DNA from: Pseudomonas sp. ZH-FAD
Lineage (GTDB): Bacteria; Pseudomonadota; Gammaproteobacteria; Pseudomonadales; Pseudomonadaceae
Direction of reading: 5' to 3'
Assembly: GCF_002803095.1 (NCBI RefSeq)
Contig: NZ_PGLR01000009.1
Location: 62,001-126,000 of the forward strand
DNA length: 64,000 bases
Positions 49,626-59,127 of the stretch are shown one piece after another; position 1 is the first letter of the stretch; each line of letters begins with the position of its first letter. The translations under genes and the position numbers were made by a program. The notes under the pieces are model-generated. The model was not told the origin of the DNA. It was given only the letters and a program-made list of their open reading frames with translations, and did not search any database.

Positions 49626-51002
49626 TTAGCGCACGCCAGCCTGGCGCAGAGCCGCCGGGGTGAAGTCGCTGCCCGAGGCCTTATAGTTGAAGTCGTAGGC
49701 TTGTTTCTCCTCGTTCTTCATACCCAGGGCCAGGTAGCGACCGGACAGCAGGTCATACAGGGTTTCCACGGTGTACCACGGCACTTGCTTGTCGTAGTAG
49801 TACTGGGCATGCGCCTCAGCTACACGCCACAGGGTGCCACGGCCGTCGTAGTGGTCGATCAGAGCGGCTTGCCAGGTGTCCTCGTCGATGTAGAAGTCAC
49901 GCTTGGCGTAGATGTGACGCTCGCCCGATTTCAGGGTCGCGGTCACGTGCCATACACGGTGCAGCTCGTAACGAGTCAGATCCTGGTTGATGTGGCCGGC
50001 CTTGATGATGTCGGAGTACTTCAGGCTCGGCGAGTCCAGCTTGTAGGCGTTGTAGGGGATGTAGATCTCCTTCTTGCCGACCAGCTGCCAGTCGTAGCGA
50101 TCCGGCGCACCGTTGTACATGTCGAAGTTGTCGGAAGTACGCAGACCATCAGCGGCGGTACCCGGACCATCGTAGGACACCTGCGGAGCACGGCGCACGC
50201 GACGCTGACCAGCGTTGTACAGCCACGCCAGACGCGGCTCCTTCACCTGGTTGAGGGTTTCGTGCACCAGCAGCACGTTACCGGCCAGACGCGACGGAGC
50301 GGTTACGCGCTGCTTGAAGTAGAACAGTACGTTGCTTTCCTTGCTCGCATCGAAGTCGGTCAGTGCATCACGGAAGGTGAACTCGTCCTGGAAGTAGACC
50401 AGCGAGTAGGAACCGTTCGCCTGCGGAGTCGCCTGGGTCACCAGACGACGCACGCTGCCACCGCGGTAGCGGGTGATGTGGTTCCAGATCGCTTCCAGAC
50501 CGTTCTGCGGGATCGGGAAGGGGTTGGCGGTCTGGAAGTTCTCCAGGCCATTGCCACCTTCCACCATCTTGGTGTTCACCGCGTTCTGCTTGGTCGCCTC
50601 CAGCACCGAAGCCGGCAGGCTGGCCGAACGGTGAGTCGGGAAAACCGGCATCTTGTAGCTTTCCGGGTAGCGCTTGAACATCGCCAGCTGGCCGGGAGTC
50701 AGCTTGTCCTTGTACTGGTCGACGTTCTGCGCGGTGATGGTGAACAGCGGCTGCTCGTTGGCGAACGGATCGGCCAAAAAGCCACGCGGATCTACCGCAC
50801 CGGCGTTGGCCGGCAGACCGCCAGTCCAGGCGGGGATCGAGCCATCGGCATTGCCCGCCATCTCGGCACCGACTGGAGTCAGGGTGTTGCCCAGCTTCGC
50901 CGCCTCGTCAGGCGACACTGCCGCCATCACGCTGGTCGCCAGCAGAGACAGGGTCAGGACACCGCTTTGCCACAGTTTTTTTGTTGTTTTCATTTGCATC
51001 AT
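49626..51002 (-). CDS. DUF1329 family periplasmic/outer-membrane protein
   Basis: A 458-residue protein with a signal peptide (LTLSLLATSVMA, cleavage after about residue 27) followed by the DUF1329 domain, a LolA/LolB-like lipid-binding fold by family description. It starts ATG-ATG-CAA-ATG; the second or third ATG may be the true start. It always pairs with DUF1302 proteins, here 23 bp upstream. The start region carries an A-rich ARN tract. Family members have been tied to use of fatty acids, esters or hydrocarbons; direct function is unproven. Confidence 0.9.
   Translation of the reverse strand: MMQMKTTKKLWQSGVLTLSLLATSVMAAVSPDEAAKLGNTLTPVGAEMAGNADGSIPAWTGGLPANAGAVDPRGFLADPFANEQPLFTITAQNVDQYKDKLTPGQLAMFKRYPESYKMPVFPTHRSASLPASVLEATKQNAVNTKMVEGGNGLENFQTANPFPIPQNGLEAIWNHITRYRGGSVRRLVTQATPQANGSYSLVYFQDEFTFRDALTDFDASKESNVLFYFKQRVTAPSRLAGNVLLVHETLNQVKEPRLAWLYNAGQRRVRRAPQVSYDGPGTAADGLRTSDNFDMYNGAPDRYDWQLVGKKEIYIPYNAYKLDSPSLKYSDIIKAGHINQDLTRYELHRVWHVTATLKSGERHIYAKRDFYIDEDTWQAALIDHYDGRGTLWRVAEAHAQYYYDKQVPWYTVETLYDLLSGRYLALGMKNEEKQAYDFNYKASGSDFTPAALRQAGVR
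50977..50988 (-). promoter_or_regulatory. Hfq/Crc-type A-rich tract at the DUF1329 start
   Basis: On the minus strand AAC-AAC-AAA-AAA, four A-R-N triplets within codons 2-6 after the third ATG. Confidence 0.45.
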
Positions 51003-51025
51003 GATTCCTCGAAATTCCTGGCCGC

Positions 51026-52963
51026 TTAGAAGTTCATACCGAAGCTGAGCGCGACGAAGTCGCGGTCAACGGAGGTGTTGTACTTGCCGCCGAAGAAGCT
51101 GGTATACGACAGGTCGGCCGTGTAAGTGTTCTGGTACTCGGCGTTAAGACCCAAACTGACCGCTTTGGCGCCCTCGGTGAACAATCCATTGGGGCCATAA
51201 CCCTCTACGTCATGAGACCAAGCGATGCTGGGGTTCAGGTTGACGCCAGCGAGGGCGTTCGGGTAGTTCCAAATGGCCCGGGCGCGATAACCCCAGGAGG
51301 TCGAGGTTACAAACCCATCGTCCTCGCAGTACTTGTTGACATTCTTGGCATTTGGATTGTTACCCAAAGTGGCCACATTCAACCCTGTACAGGTAGGAAA
51401 CACACCAACCCCCGTAACGGCATAGTTTCCTTCAAGCGGCCCCGGGCCATAAATCGGATCACGGCCGTAGCGCAACTTGTCGGAACTCTCCAAACCACCG
51501 ACATGAGCAACCGCCAACTCCCCTACCAGCGTCAGGCGAGAGGCACCCATGACCTGATCGAAGAAGTGCGTCAATGTGGTCTGGAACTGTGTGATCTCCT
51601 TACGATTGTATCCGTTGGCAGTTGCACCAAAGCCAGAGTCGATCAACGACACGTTGCCTACGCCAGCCCCGGTGTAGATACCACCTGTTAACGGCATACT
51701 GGTAAGCGGTTTCAACCCGGCATACAGGATGTCAGTAGAGTTCAGCTGCAGAGGTGCGTTCGGGCGGTAGCTAAGTTCACCGCTCCAAGCTGTACCGGTG
51801 GGCAAAGTGGTAGAAAAGCTGATCCCGTAGAGACGAATGTCTTCAGGGTACTCAAGGAAGTAATTACCTCCGCCCGCAGCAAGGAGAGAAGCAAGAGCAG
51901 CACGGTTGGCAGGATCGGCCGCGACAAAGTTGTCAATAGCGGTATAAGCAGCCTGGCTACCAGCCTGGGCACTGAAGATGGGCGCTCGACTGTGGTAATT
52001 CATCGCGTAGAAGCCGAACTCGGTATCCAGCGGTTCGAAGAGATAACGGAAGGCAACGCCCCACTGCCCACTATCACGAGCATCACGATCCGCACCGCGC
52101 CTGACCAGGACACCCTCGTTATTGATATCAACACCGAACAGGCCAGCCGCGCCTAGTGCAGCAGGCGGGAGAGAGGAGCGGGAGCGGAGTACGCGAAGAT
52201 TATCGTCGCAGCCATCCGCAACGATATCCGGTTGAGCGAAGAAGGTGCCGCAATTATCGACAACAGTTTGATCCCACTCAAGCTGATAGAACGCCTCCAT
52301 GGAAAGATTGTCGGTCAGACTCTGGGACACATAGAACATGTTGACCGGGATCAGGCCTTCCTTGATTTCAGCCCCTGGGCGACGGAACGCGGCCACATCA
52401 ATAGGGTTGATGGAGTTGATGCTATTGCCAATGAAGGTGCTTTCCCCCCAGTTCACTACCTGCTTACCCAGGCGGACGGAGCCAGGCTGATTGCCAATCG
52501 CGTAATTGTGGTAGATGAACGCGTCGAGGATTTCGCCACCCGAGGACTGAGCACCTTCCTTGCGGTTGCTGTCGCTGATGTCCTTGAACGGACGGCTTTC
52601 ATCCTTTAGTTCAAAGTCATACCAGTACTTGCCACGAACGAAGACACCGGTATCGCCATAACGCAATTCAAGATCGTGCACACCCTTGAAAATCTTCGAG
52701 AAGGTCTCGCCGCGTTTGAAGTTGAGCTTGGAATCATCGGAGGTTTGCGAGAGACCACGACCGCCGTTGTTGAAGCCGATCAGGTCTTTGTCCGCGCTCT
52801 GGGTCGACCAGCTAGCACCGACCGACAGCGACGAGTCGAACTGCCCTTCGATCTCACCGATATTGAAAGTGACGCCGAATGCCGGAGCGGCAAGGGTGGA
52901 AGCGAGGCTGACGGCCAGCGGCAGTTTTGCCAGGCGCCAGTAGGGTTTTGTTTTTGTTGTCAT
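51026..52963 (-). CDS. DUF1302 family outer-membrane beta-barrel protein
   Basis: A 645-residue protein with a signal peptide (LPLAVSLASTLAAPAFG, about residues 13-29) and a long barrel-like sequence ending in an aromatic residue (DFVALSFGMNF), the usual signal for BAM-dependent insertion. DUF1302 proteins are probable outer-membrane channels for hydrophobic substrates. It forms an operon with DUF1329. Its GC and third-position G/C usage look somewhat lower in the middle (about 51700-52300) than in neighbouring genes, possibly a fast-evolving loop region. Confidence 0.9.
   Translation of the reverse strand: MTTKTKPYWRLAKLPLAVSLASTLAAPAFGVTFNIGEIEGQFDSSLSVGASWSTQSADKDLIGFNNGGRGLSQTSDDSKLNFKRGETFSKIFKGVHDLELRYGDTGVFVRGKYWYDFELKDESRPFKDISDSNRKEGAQSSGGEILDAFIYHNYAIGNQPGSVRLGKQVVNWGESTFIGNSINSINPIDVAAFRRPGAEIKEGLIPVNMFYVSQSLTDNLSMEAFYQLEWDQTVVDNCGTFFAQPDIVADGCDDNLRVLRSRSSLPPAALGAAGLFGVDINNEGVLVRRGADRDARDSGQWGVAFRYLFEPLDTEFGFYAMNYHSRAPIFSAQAGSQAAYTAIDNFVAADPANRAALASLLAAGGGNYFLEYPEDIRLYGISFSTTLPTGTAWSGELSYRPNAPLQLNSTDILYAGLKPLTSMPLTGGIYTGAGVGNVSLIDSGFGATANGYNRKEITQFQTTLTHFFDQVMGASRLTLVGELAVAHVGGLESSDKLRYGRDPIYGPGPLEGNYAVTGVGVFPTCTGLNVATLGNNPNAKNVNKYCEDDGFVTSTSWGYRARAIWNYPNALAGVNLNPSIAWSHDVEGYGPNGLFTEGAKAVSLGLNAEYQNTYTADLSYTSFFGGKYNTSVDRDFVALSFGMNF
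52947..52958 (-). promoter_or_regulatory. Hfq/Crc-type A-rich tract at the DUF1302 start
   Basis: AAC-AAA-AAC-AAA, four A-R-N triplets in codons 2-6 on the minus strand, immediately after the ATG at 52963. Confidence 0.45.
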
Positions 52964-53139
52964 CGACGCTACTCCATGTGTTTTTTGTTATGGATGCTTG
53001 GACTATAGCCAGCAGGTGGTACTGCTTGATCCCTCGAAAGTGTGATTTGCAGCCCCCAGGCACTCTGGCTCGCAGGTTTCAGGCCCTGCCCCTAGCCAAG
53101 CATGGACGTGAAACAGCAATTAGCAAGCCAAACGCTTGT

Positions 53140-53172
53140 TTGACTGGGCGGTCACTTTCACCGCCCAGTCAA
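53140..53172 (-). terminator. Strong hairpin between the acyl-CoA ligase and DUF1302 genes
   Basis: TTGACTGGGCGGT and ACCGCCCAGTCAA form a perfect 13-pair stem with a seven-base loop, nine bases after the ligase stop. There is no T-run, so termination may be partial. Confidence 0.6.
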
Positions 53173-53180
53173 TTCGCACC

Positions 53181-54863
53181 TCACAGCGTGGACAGAAACG
53201 CACTACCGGCTTCTTGCCATTGGGCGATTTCGACGCGAATGCGCTTCTTGTCCAGTTTGCCGACGCTGGTCTTGGGAATTTCGGTAACAAGCGCGATTTG
53301 CGTGGGAATCGCCCACTTGTTGATGTGACCTTGCTCGACGAAAGGCTTGAGGTGCTCCTTTAGCCCCTTGGCATCCAAACTCTGCGCGTCACGCAACACC
53401 ACCAAGGCGAATGGCCGTTCGCCCCACTGCGGATCCGGCACCCCCACCACCGCCACTTCGCGCACTGCCGGGTGGCGGCTGATCAGGTCTTCCAGCTCCA
53501 GCGACGAAATCCATTCCCCCCCGGTCTTGATCACATCCTTGATACGGTCACGAATCTCGATAAAGCCCATACCATCGATGGTTGCCACATCGCCGGTATG
53601 CAGCCAACCATGTGCCCAAAGCTCCTCGCCCTTCTCAGGCTCACGGAAATAGCCCTGGGTCAGCCAGGGCGCGCGCAGCACCAGCTCGCCCTGGGACTCA
53701 CCATCGCTCGGCAGCAATTTGCCATCGGCATCCATAATTGCGGCTTCCACCAGAGGCACCGGAATACCGGCCTTGATTCGATAGGTGGTGCGCTCGTCCT
53801 CGCTACCGGCGCGCAGCTCTTCATTGAGGTAAGCGCAGGAAATCAGCGGGCAAGTCTCGGACATGCCATAGGCCGCGGTCAGCTGGATACCACGCTCCTT
53901 GGCCGCCTCGTAGAGGGAGCGATTCAGCGCACTACCACCGATGATCATCTTCATGCCGCCGAAATCATGACCCTGCGCACCTGGCGCGCTCAGCACCATC
54001 TGCAGGATGGTCGGGACGCAGTGGGAGAAGTTGACCTTCTCTTCCTTGATCAGGCGGCAAAGCATGTCCGGCTCGTAGCGGCCGGGATATACCTGCTTGA
54101 CCCCGAGCATGGTGGCCACGTACGGCACGCCCCAGGCATGCACGTGGAACATCGGCGTAATCGGCATGTAGACATCGTCGTTGCCCAGCAGGCGGATGCT
54201 GTCCAGGCCGCCCATGGTGGTCGCCATGGACATGGTGTGCAGCACTAGTTGCCGATGAGTGAAGTACACGCCCTTGGGGTTACCAGTGGTGCCAGTGGTA
54301 TAGAAGGTCGTAGCCACCGAGTTCTCATCGAAATCGGCGAAGTCATAGTGCGGGCTGGCCGCAGCCAGCAGGCTCTCGTACTCGCCGACGAGGTTCGGCA
54401 GCTCGGCGCTCTTGTCTTCGCCATCGGTCAACAGCAGGGTCTTGTCGACGGTGGTGAGTTGCCCGGCAATGCCGTTGTACAGCGGCACGAACTCGCTGTT
54501 GACCAGCACGAAACGGTCTTCTGCATGGTTCATGGTGTAGAGAATCTGATCCGGCGACAGCCGGATGTTGATGGTGTGCAGCACCGCGCCGAGCATCGGG
54601 ATGGCGAACATGCACTCCAGATAGCGATGGCTGTCCCAATCCATGACCGCCACGGTATCGCCGGCCTTGACCCCTGCCTCGCTGAGTACGTTGGCCAACC
54701 GTGCGACACGCTCGTTGAAGGTGGCGTAGCTGTAGCGCAGCTTGTCGCGATAGACGATTTCGCGGGTCTTCTCGTAACGACTACCGGACAGCAGCAGGCG
54801 CTTGATCAGCAGCGGATAGGCATGAGCGTTTTCAGCGGGGGGGATCAGTCGGGTCTGTAGCAT
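53181..54863 (-). CDS. Fatty-acid--CoA ligase (AMP-dependent synthetase)
   Basis: About 560 residues from the ATG at 54863 (MLQTRLIPPAENAHAY), six bases after AAGGTG. The AMP-binding P-loop TTGTTGNPKGVYFTHRQ is at about residue 185, AAYGMSETCPLIS at about 330 and the hinge GWLHTGDVATIDGMGFIEI with the C-terminal RIKDVIKTGGEWIS segment is complete. It belongs to the medium/long-chain (AlkK-like) group. Its place beside DUF1302/DUF1329 suggests it activates the acid released from the imported substrate. Confidence 0.93.
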   Translation of the reverse strand: MLQTRLIPPAENAHAYPLLIKRLLLSGSRYEKTREIVYRDKLRYSYATFNERVARLANVLSEAGVKAGDTVAVMDWDSHRYLECMFAIPMLGAVLHTINIRLSPDQILYTMNHAEDRFVLVNSEFVPLYNGIAGQLTTVDKTLLLTDGEDKSAELPNLVGEYESLLAAASPHYDFADFDENSVATTFYTTGTTGNPKGVYFTHRQLVLHTMSMATTMGGLDSIRLLGNDDVYMPITPMFHVHAWGVPYVATMLGVKQVYPGRYEPDMLCRLIKEEKVNFSHCVPTILQMVLSAPGAQGHDFGGMKMIIGGSALNRSLYEAAKERGIQLTAAYGMSETCPLISCAYLNEELRAGSEDERTTYRIKAGIPVPLVEAAIMDADGKLLPSDGESQGELVLRAPWLTQGYFREPEKGEELWAHGWLHTGDVATIDGMGFIEIRDRIKDVIKTGGEWISSLELEDLISRHPAVREVAVVGVPDPQWGERPFALVVLRDAQSLDAKGLKEHLKPFVEQGHINKWAIPTQIALVTEIPKTSVGKLDKKRIRVEIAQWQEAGSAFLSTL

Positions 54864-55053
54864 GAAATCACCTTGAGGCACGCTAGGAATAGGTATGCAG
54901 CGACTCTAGAGCGGCTCGCGCAGCGCTCAATCAGCCCAAAGAATGATTTGCCACGTGACTCTATGGCCACTTTTGGTCACAGGTTAGAATCAATCCAGCT
55001 AGTCAGTCCTGAAACAGGCTTCATCGCCCCATACTTTCGTTCGAGGTAACACC

Positions 55054-56229
55054 ATGTCCGATATCGTCATCGTCAGCGGCGCCCGTACTCCCATGGGCGG
55101 TTTTCAAGGCAGCCTGGCCAGCGTGCCAGCTGTCGAGCTGGGCGCTGCCGCCATTCGTGAAGCAGTCAAGCGTGCCGGTATCGAGCCGGCCGACGTGCAG
55201 GAAGTGATCATGGGCTGCGTACTGCCTGCTGGTCTCAAGCAAGGTCCTGCCCGCCAGGCTTCGCTCAATGCCGGACTGCCCTCTGCCACCGGTTGCACCA
55301 CCATCAACAAGCTGTGCGGCTCGGGCATGAAGGCGGTGATGATGGCCTTCGACTCGCTGAAGGCCGGCAGCAACCAGGTAATGATCGCCGGTGGCATGGA
55401 AAGCATGTCCAACGCGCCCTATGTGCTGGAAAAGGCCCGCACCGGCCTGCGCATGGGTCATGGCGAGATCAAGGACCACATGTTCCTCGACGGCCTGGAA
55501 GACGCGCGCACTGGCCGCCTGATGGGCTCCTTCGCCCAGGAAACGGCCGACCAGTACGGCATCAGCCGCGAGGAAATGGACGCCTATGCCATCGAATCGC
55601 TGCGCCGCGCGCAGGCGGCGATCAAGGACGGCTCGCTGGACGCGGAGATCGTTCCGGTCACCGTCACCTCGCGCAAGGGTGAAGTGGTGGTCAAGGATGA
55701 TGAGCAGCCGCTGACGGCCAACCTGGACAAGATTCCTGCGCTCAAACCCGCCTTCAAGAAAGACGGCACCATCACCGCCGCCAACGCCAGTTCTATTTCC
55801 GACGGCGCCAGCGCACTGCTATTGATGACTGCTGATGAAGCCGCCAAGCGCGGTCTCAAGCCGCTGGCCAAGGTGGTTGCCCATGCTACCCAGAGTCAGG
55901 ACCCGAGCGAGTTCACCCTGGCGCCCATCGGCGCCATGAGCAACCTGCTGAAGAAGACCGGCTGGAACAAGGACGAAATCGATCTGTTCGAGATCAACGA
56001 AGCCTTCGCCATGGTGACCATGCTCGCCATGCGCGAACACGGCCTGGATCACGCCAAGGTCAACGTCTTCGGCGGTGCTTGCGCCCAGGGCCATCCGGTC
56101 GGTTCCACCGGCTCGCGGATCATCCTCACCCTGATCAACGCCCTGCAGAAGAAAGGCGGCAAACGCGGCGTCGCCTCGCTGTGTATCGGCGGCGGCGAAG
56201 CCACAGCAGTCGCCATCGAACTGCTGTAA
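55054..56229 (+). CDS. Acetyl-CoA C-acetyltransferase (thiolase)
   Basis: A 391-residue thiolase of normal length, starting MSDIVIVSGARTPMGG after a GAGG. The acylated Cys is in TINKLCGSGMKA (about 89), INEAFAM and the second catalytic Cys in GGACAQGHPVGSTGSR (about 378) are intact. It condenses or cleaves acetoacetyl-CoA; in Pseudomonas such enzymes serve beta-oxidation ends, ketone-body use or PHA precursor supply. It is divergent from the ligase, 190 bp apart. Confidence 0.95.
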   Translation: MSDIVIVSGARTPMGGFQGSLASVPAVELGAAAIREAVKRAGIEPADVQEVIMGCVLPAGLKQGPARQASLNAGLPSATGCTTINKLCGSGMKAVMMAFDSLKAGSNQVMIAGGMESMSNAPYVLEKARTGLRMGHGEIKDHMFLDGLEDARTGRLMGSFAQETADQYGISREEMDAYAIESLRRAQAAIKDGSLDAEIVPVTVTSRKGEVVVKDDEQPLTANLDKIPALKPAFKKDGTITAANASSISDGASALLLMTADEAAKRGLKPLAKVVAHATQSQDPSEFTLAPIGAMSNLLKKTGWNKDEIDLFEINEAFAMVTMLAMREHGLDHAKVNVFGGACAQGHPVGSTGSRIILTLINALQKKGGKRGVASLCIGGGEATAVAIELL

Positions 56230-56245
56230 ACCAGCCCATCACGAA

Positions 56246-56269
56246 AGAGCCCCGCAACTGCGGGGCTCT
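56246..56269 (+). terminator. Terminator of the thiolase gene
   Basis: AGAGCCCCGC and GCGGGGCTCT form the stem, with an AACT loop and a CGTTT tail, between convergent genes. Confidence 0.8.
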
Positions 56270-56296
56270 CGTTTAGCAGGCGTTGAGGACGACCAG

Positions 56297-56926
56297 CTAG
56301 CGCATCTCGCTCAGCGCCAGCTTCACACCGATCCCGACCAACACTGCGCCCATCAGCCGATCGAACCAGTGCCCCATGCGGGCAAAGCCGGCGCGCACGC
56401 GCTGCTGGCTGAACAGCCAGGCCACCAGGCAGAACCAGAACGCGGTGGCCAGCGCCAGATAAAGGCCGTAACCGGCCTGCACCGCCACTGGCGTATGCGG
56501 GTTGATCACCACGGTGAACAGCGACAGGAAGAACAGCGTCGCCTTGGGATTCAAGCCATTGGTGATGAACCCCGTGACGAAGGCGCCACGACCGCTGCGC
56601 TCGCCGGCTGCCAGATTCAGCTCGGCACTGGCCGGGTCGGCAGAACGCGCGCACAGCGCCTTGATGCCGATATACAGCAGATAGGCAGCCGCCAGCCATT
56701 TCAGCGCGTTGAACAGGACGATGGACTGCGACACGATCAAACCGATGCCGAGAAGCGAATAGGTCACATGCACCAGAATCCCGGTACCCACTCCGAAGGC
56801 GGTGAACAGTCCGGCGCGGCGACCGTATCCGACGCTCTCGCGCACGACGATGGCGAAATCAGGCCCAGGGCTGGCCACCGCCAGCAGGTGAATCAGGGCA
56901 ACGGTGAGAAATTCAGTCCAGTACAT
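56297..56926 (-). CDS. LysE/RhtB-family amino-acid exporter
   Basis: About 209 residues from the ATG at 56926 (MYWTEFLTVALIHLL). Six hydrophobic helices and the N-terminal ASPGPDFAIVVRESVGYGRRAG signature identify the family, which exports amino acids such as homoserine, threonine or cysteine-derived compounds with protons. The substrate is unknown. It is divergent from the dehydrogenase 79 bp away. Confidence 0.92.
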   Translation of the reverse strand: MYWTEFLTVALIHLLAVASPGPDFAIVVRESVGYGRRAGLFTAFGVGTGILVHVTYSLLGIGLIVSQSIVLFNALKWLAAAYLLYIGIKALCARSADPASAELNLAAGERSGRGAFVTGFITNGLNPKATLFFLSLFTVVINPHTPVAVQAGYGLYLALATAFWFCLVAWLFSQQRVRAGFARMGHWFDRLMGAVLVGIGVKLALSEMR

Positions 56927-57005
56927 GGTGGCTCCGCATCGACGCTGAAGGTCTGGTAGGCTCGCCAATCTACTCTTGCGACCCTCCTGCGAAAAGGTAC
57001 AGCTG

Positions 57006-57971
57006 ATGAGCAACAGCCCACGCGCCGTCTTCCTCGACCATGCCTCCCTCGACCTTGGCGACCTCGACATGCAACCGCTGCATCAGGCGTTCGCCGAGCT
57101 GACCCTGCACGCGCACACGCGTCCGGATCAGGTCGCCGAACGCCTGCAAGGGGCACAGGTAGCCATCAGCAACAAGGTGCCGTTGGACGCCGCCACCTTC
57201 GCTGCCTGCCCAGAGTTGAAACTGGTTCTGGTAACCGCTACCGGCACCAACAACATCGACCTGAAAGCCGCCAGTGCCCATGGTGTGACCGTGTGCAACT
57301 GCCAGGGCTACGGCACCCCGTCCGTGGCACAGCACACCCTGATGTTGCTGCTGGCCCTGGCCACGCGCCTGCCCGACTACCAGCGCGATATCGCTGCCGG
57401 TCGTTGGCAACAAGCCAGTCAGTTCTGCCTGCTCGATCACCCTATCGTCGAACTCGAAGGCAAGACCCTGGGCATGCTCGGCCATGGCGAACTGGGCGGC
57501 GCCGTCGCCCGTCTGGCCGAAGCCTTCGGCATGCGCGTGCTGCTTGGCCAACTGCCCGGCCGCCCCGCGCGCGCCGATCGCCTGCCGCTGCACGAACTGC
57601 TGCCGCAAGTCGATGCGCTGACCCTGCACTGCCCACTCAACGAGCAGACCCGCAACATGATCGGCGCCGAGGAGCTGGCCCTGATGAAGCCGCGCGCATT
57701 CCTGATCAACACCGCGCGTGGCGGCCTGGTCGACGAACAGGCCTTGGCCGATGCCCTGCGCCGTGGCCATCTGGGCGGCGCCGCAACCGACGTACTGCTG
57801 CAGGAGCCACCGAAGGACGGCAACCCGCTGCTGGCCGCCGACATTCCCCGCCTGATCGTCACCCCGCACAGCGCCTGGGGCAGCCAGGAAGCGCGCCAGC
57901 GCATCGTTGGCCAGGTCGTGGAAAACGCCGCTGGTTTCTTCGCCGGTGCGCCACTGCGAGTCGTCGGGTAA
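57006..57971 (+). CDS. NAD-dependent D-2-hydroxyacid dehydrogenase
   Basis: About 321 residues from the ATG at 57006 (MSNSPRAVFLDHAS), AAGG upstream. The NAD-binding LGMLGHGELGG is at about residue 150; the catalytic Arg is in INTARGGLVDE and the His in TPHSAWGSQEARQR. It fits the hydroxypyruvate/glycerate or phosphoglycerate-type reductases of Pseudomonas; the exact acid is not determined by the sequence. Confidence 0.92.
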   Translation: MSNSPRAVFLDHASLDLGDLDMQPLHQAFAELTLHAHTRPDQVAERLQGAQVAISNKVPLDAATFAACPELKLVLVTATGTNNIDLKAASAHGVTVCNCQGYGTPSVAQHTLMLLLALATRLPDYQRDIAAGRWQQASQFCLLDHPIVELEGKTLGMLGHGELGGAVARLAEAFGMRVLLGQLPGRPARADRLPLHELLPQVDALTLHCPLNEQTRNMIGAEELALMKPRAFLINTARGGLVDEQALADALRRGHLGGAATDVLLQEPPKDGNPLLAADIPRLIVTPHSAWGSQEARQRIVGQVVENAAGFFAGAPLRVVG

Positions 57972-57987
57972 GCTGCGCAGCTTTCTT

Positions 57988-58055
57988 GTAGGAGCGAGCT
58001 CTGCTCGCGAACACGGTCAACAGCAAAATCTTCGCGAGCAGAGCTCGCTCCTACA
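57988..58055. repeat. REP-like inverted repeat with 25-bp perfect arms
   Basis: TGTAGGAGCGAGCTCTGCTC plus GCGAA (57988-58012) is exactly complementary to 58031-58055. The spacer is 18 bases. It lies between the dehydrogenase gene and rsmC. Confidence 0.85.
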
Positions 58056-58088
58056 CCGCGCGCCGTAAACAGATTCTCAGGAAATACC

Positions 58089-59084
58089 ATGGACCCGCGA
58101 AGCGAAGTTCTCCTGCGCCAGGCCGAGCTGTTCAGTGGCGAGCTGTTACTGGCCGGCCTGCCGGCTGACGACCTGCTTGGCGCCCTGCCGCAGGCACATG
58201 GCTGGAACTGGCATGCGGGCGATCAGGCACAGCTCACCGCACGCTTTGCCGGTCGCAGCCACTTCGACACACGCCTGCCGGAAGGCGACTACCGCGCCGC
58301 TGTGCTGTTTCTGCCCAAGTCACGCGAACTGAGCGACTACCTGCTGCAAGCGCTGGCCTCGCGCCTGGCAGGCAAGCCGCTGTACCTGGTCGGTGAAAAA
58401 CGTGGCGGTATCGAACGCGCGGCGAAACAGCTGGCCGCCTATGGCAAGCCGCGCAAGCTCGACAGCGCGCGACATTGCCAACTCTGGTGCGTCGAGGTGG
58501 ATCAAGCGCCAGCAGTACCGGACCTGCATGCCCAGGCACAGAGCTACCCATTGCAGTTGGCCGACGGCGCACTGGAGATCGTTACCCTGCCTGGCGTATT
58601 CGCCCATGGCCGCCTGGATCGCGGCAGCGCATTGCTGCTGGAGCATCTGGATGACCTGCCCAGCGGCCACCTGCTCGACTTCGGTTGCGGCGCTGGCGTG
58701 CTCGGCGCCGCGCTCAAGAGGCGTTACCCAGACAGCGAGCTGAGCCTGCTGGATGTCGACGCCTTCGCCCTGGAAAGCAGCCGCCTGACCCTCGCGCGCA
58801 ATGGCCTGGCAGCCAACCTGATCGCCGGCACGGGCATCGAATCGGCACCCGAGGGACTCAGCGCCATCGTCAGCAACCCGCCGTTCCATCAGGGCGTGCA
58901 TACCGACTACCAGGCCAGCGAGAACCTGCTGAGCCAGGCGGCTCGCCACTTGATAAAAGGTGGCGAGCTGCGCCTGGTGGCCAACAGCTTCCTCAAATAC
59001 CCACCCCTGATCGAGCGTCATCTCGGCCCCTGCCGCACCCTGGCAGACGCCGATGGATTCCGCATCTACAGCGCCCGACGCTGA
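58089..59084 (+). CDS. rsmC: 16S rRNA (guanine1207-N2)-methyltransferase RsmC
   Basis: A 331-residue protein with two methyltransferase-fold halves. The N-terminal half (about 1-160) is degenerate and the C-terminal half holds the SAM motif [15 protein letters not shown] (about 195-209) and the catalytic [14 protein letters not shown] (about 258-271). It methylates G1207 in the 30S subunit. The ATG follows a short spacer after the REP repeat. Confidence 0.96.
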   Translation: MDPRSEVLLRQAELFSGELLLAGLPADDLLGALPQAHGWNWHAGDQAQLTARFAGRSHFDTRLPEGDYRAAVLFLPKSRELSDYLLQALASRLAGKPLYLVGEKRGGIERAAKQLAAYGKPRKLDSARHCQLWCVEVDQAPAVPDLHAQAQSYPLQLADGALEIVTLPGVFAHGRLDRGSALLLEHLDDLPSGHLLDFGCGAGVLGAALKRRYPDSELSLLDVDAFALESSRLTLARNGLAANLIAGTGIESAPEGLSAIVSNPPFHQGVHTDYQASENLLSQAARHLIKGGELRLVANSFLKYPPLIERHLGPCRTLADADGFRIYSARR

Positions 59085-59127
59085 ATTGGGGTTGCTCCCA
59101 ACGTGGCGCTTGGGCACAATTGCGCCC

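Noticed and set aside
51700..52300. Horizontal replacement of part of the DUF1302 gene because of lower GC
   Set aside because: The frame is continuous and the composition shift is mild; variable surface loops explain it equally well without a computed profile.
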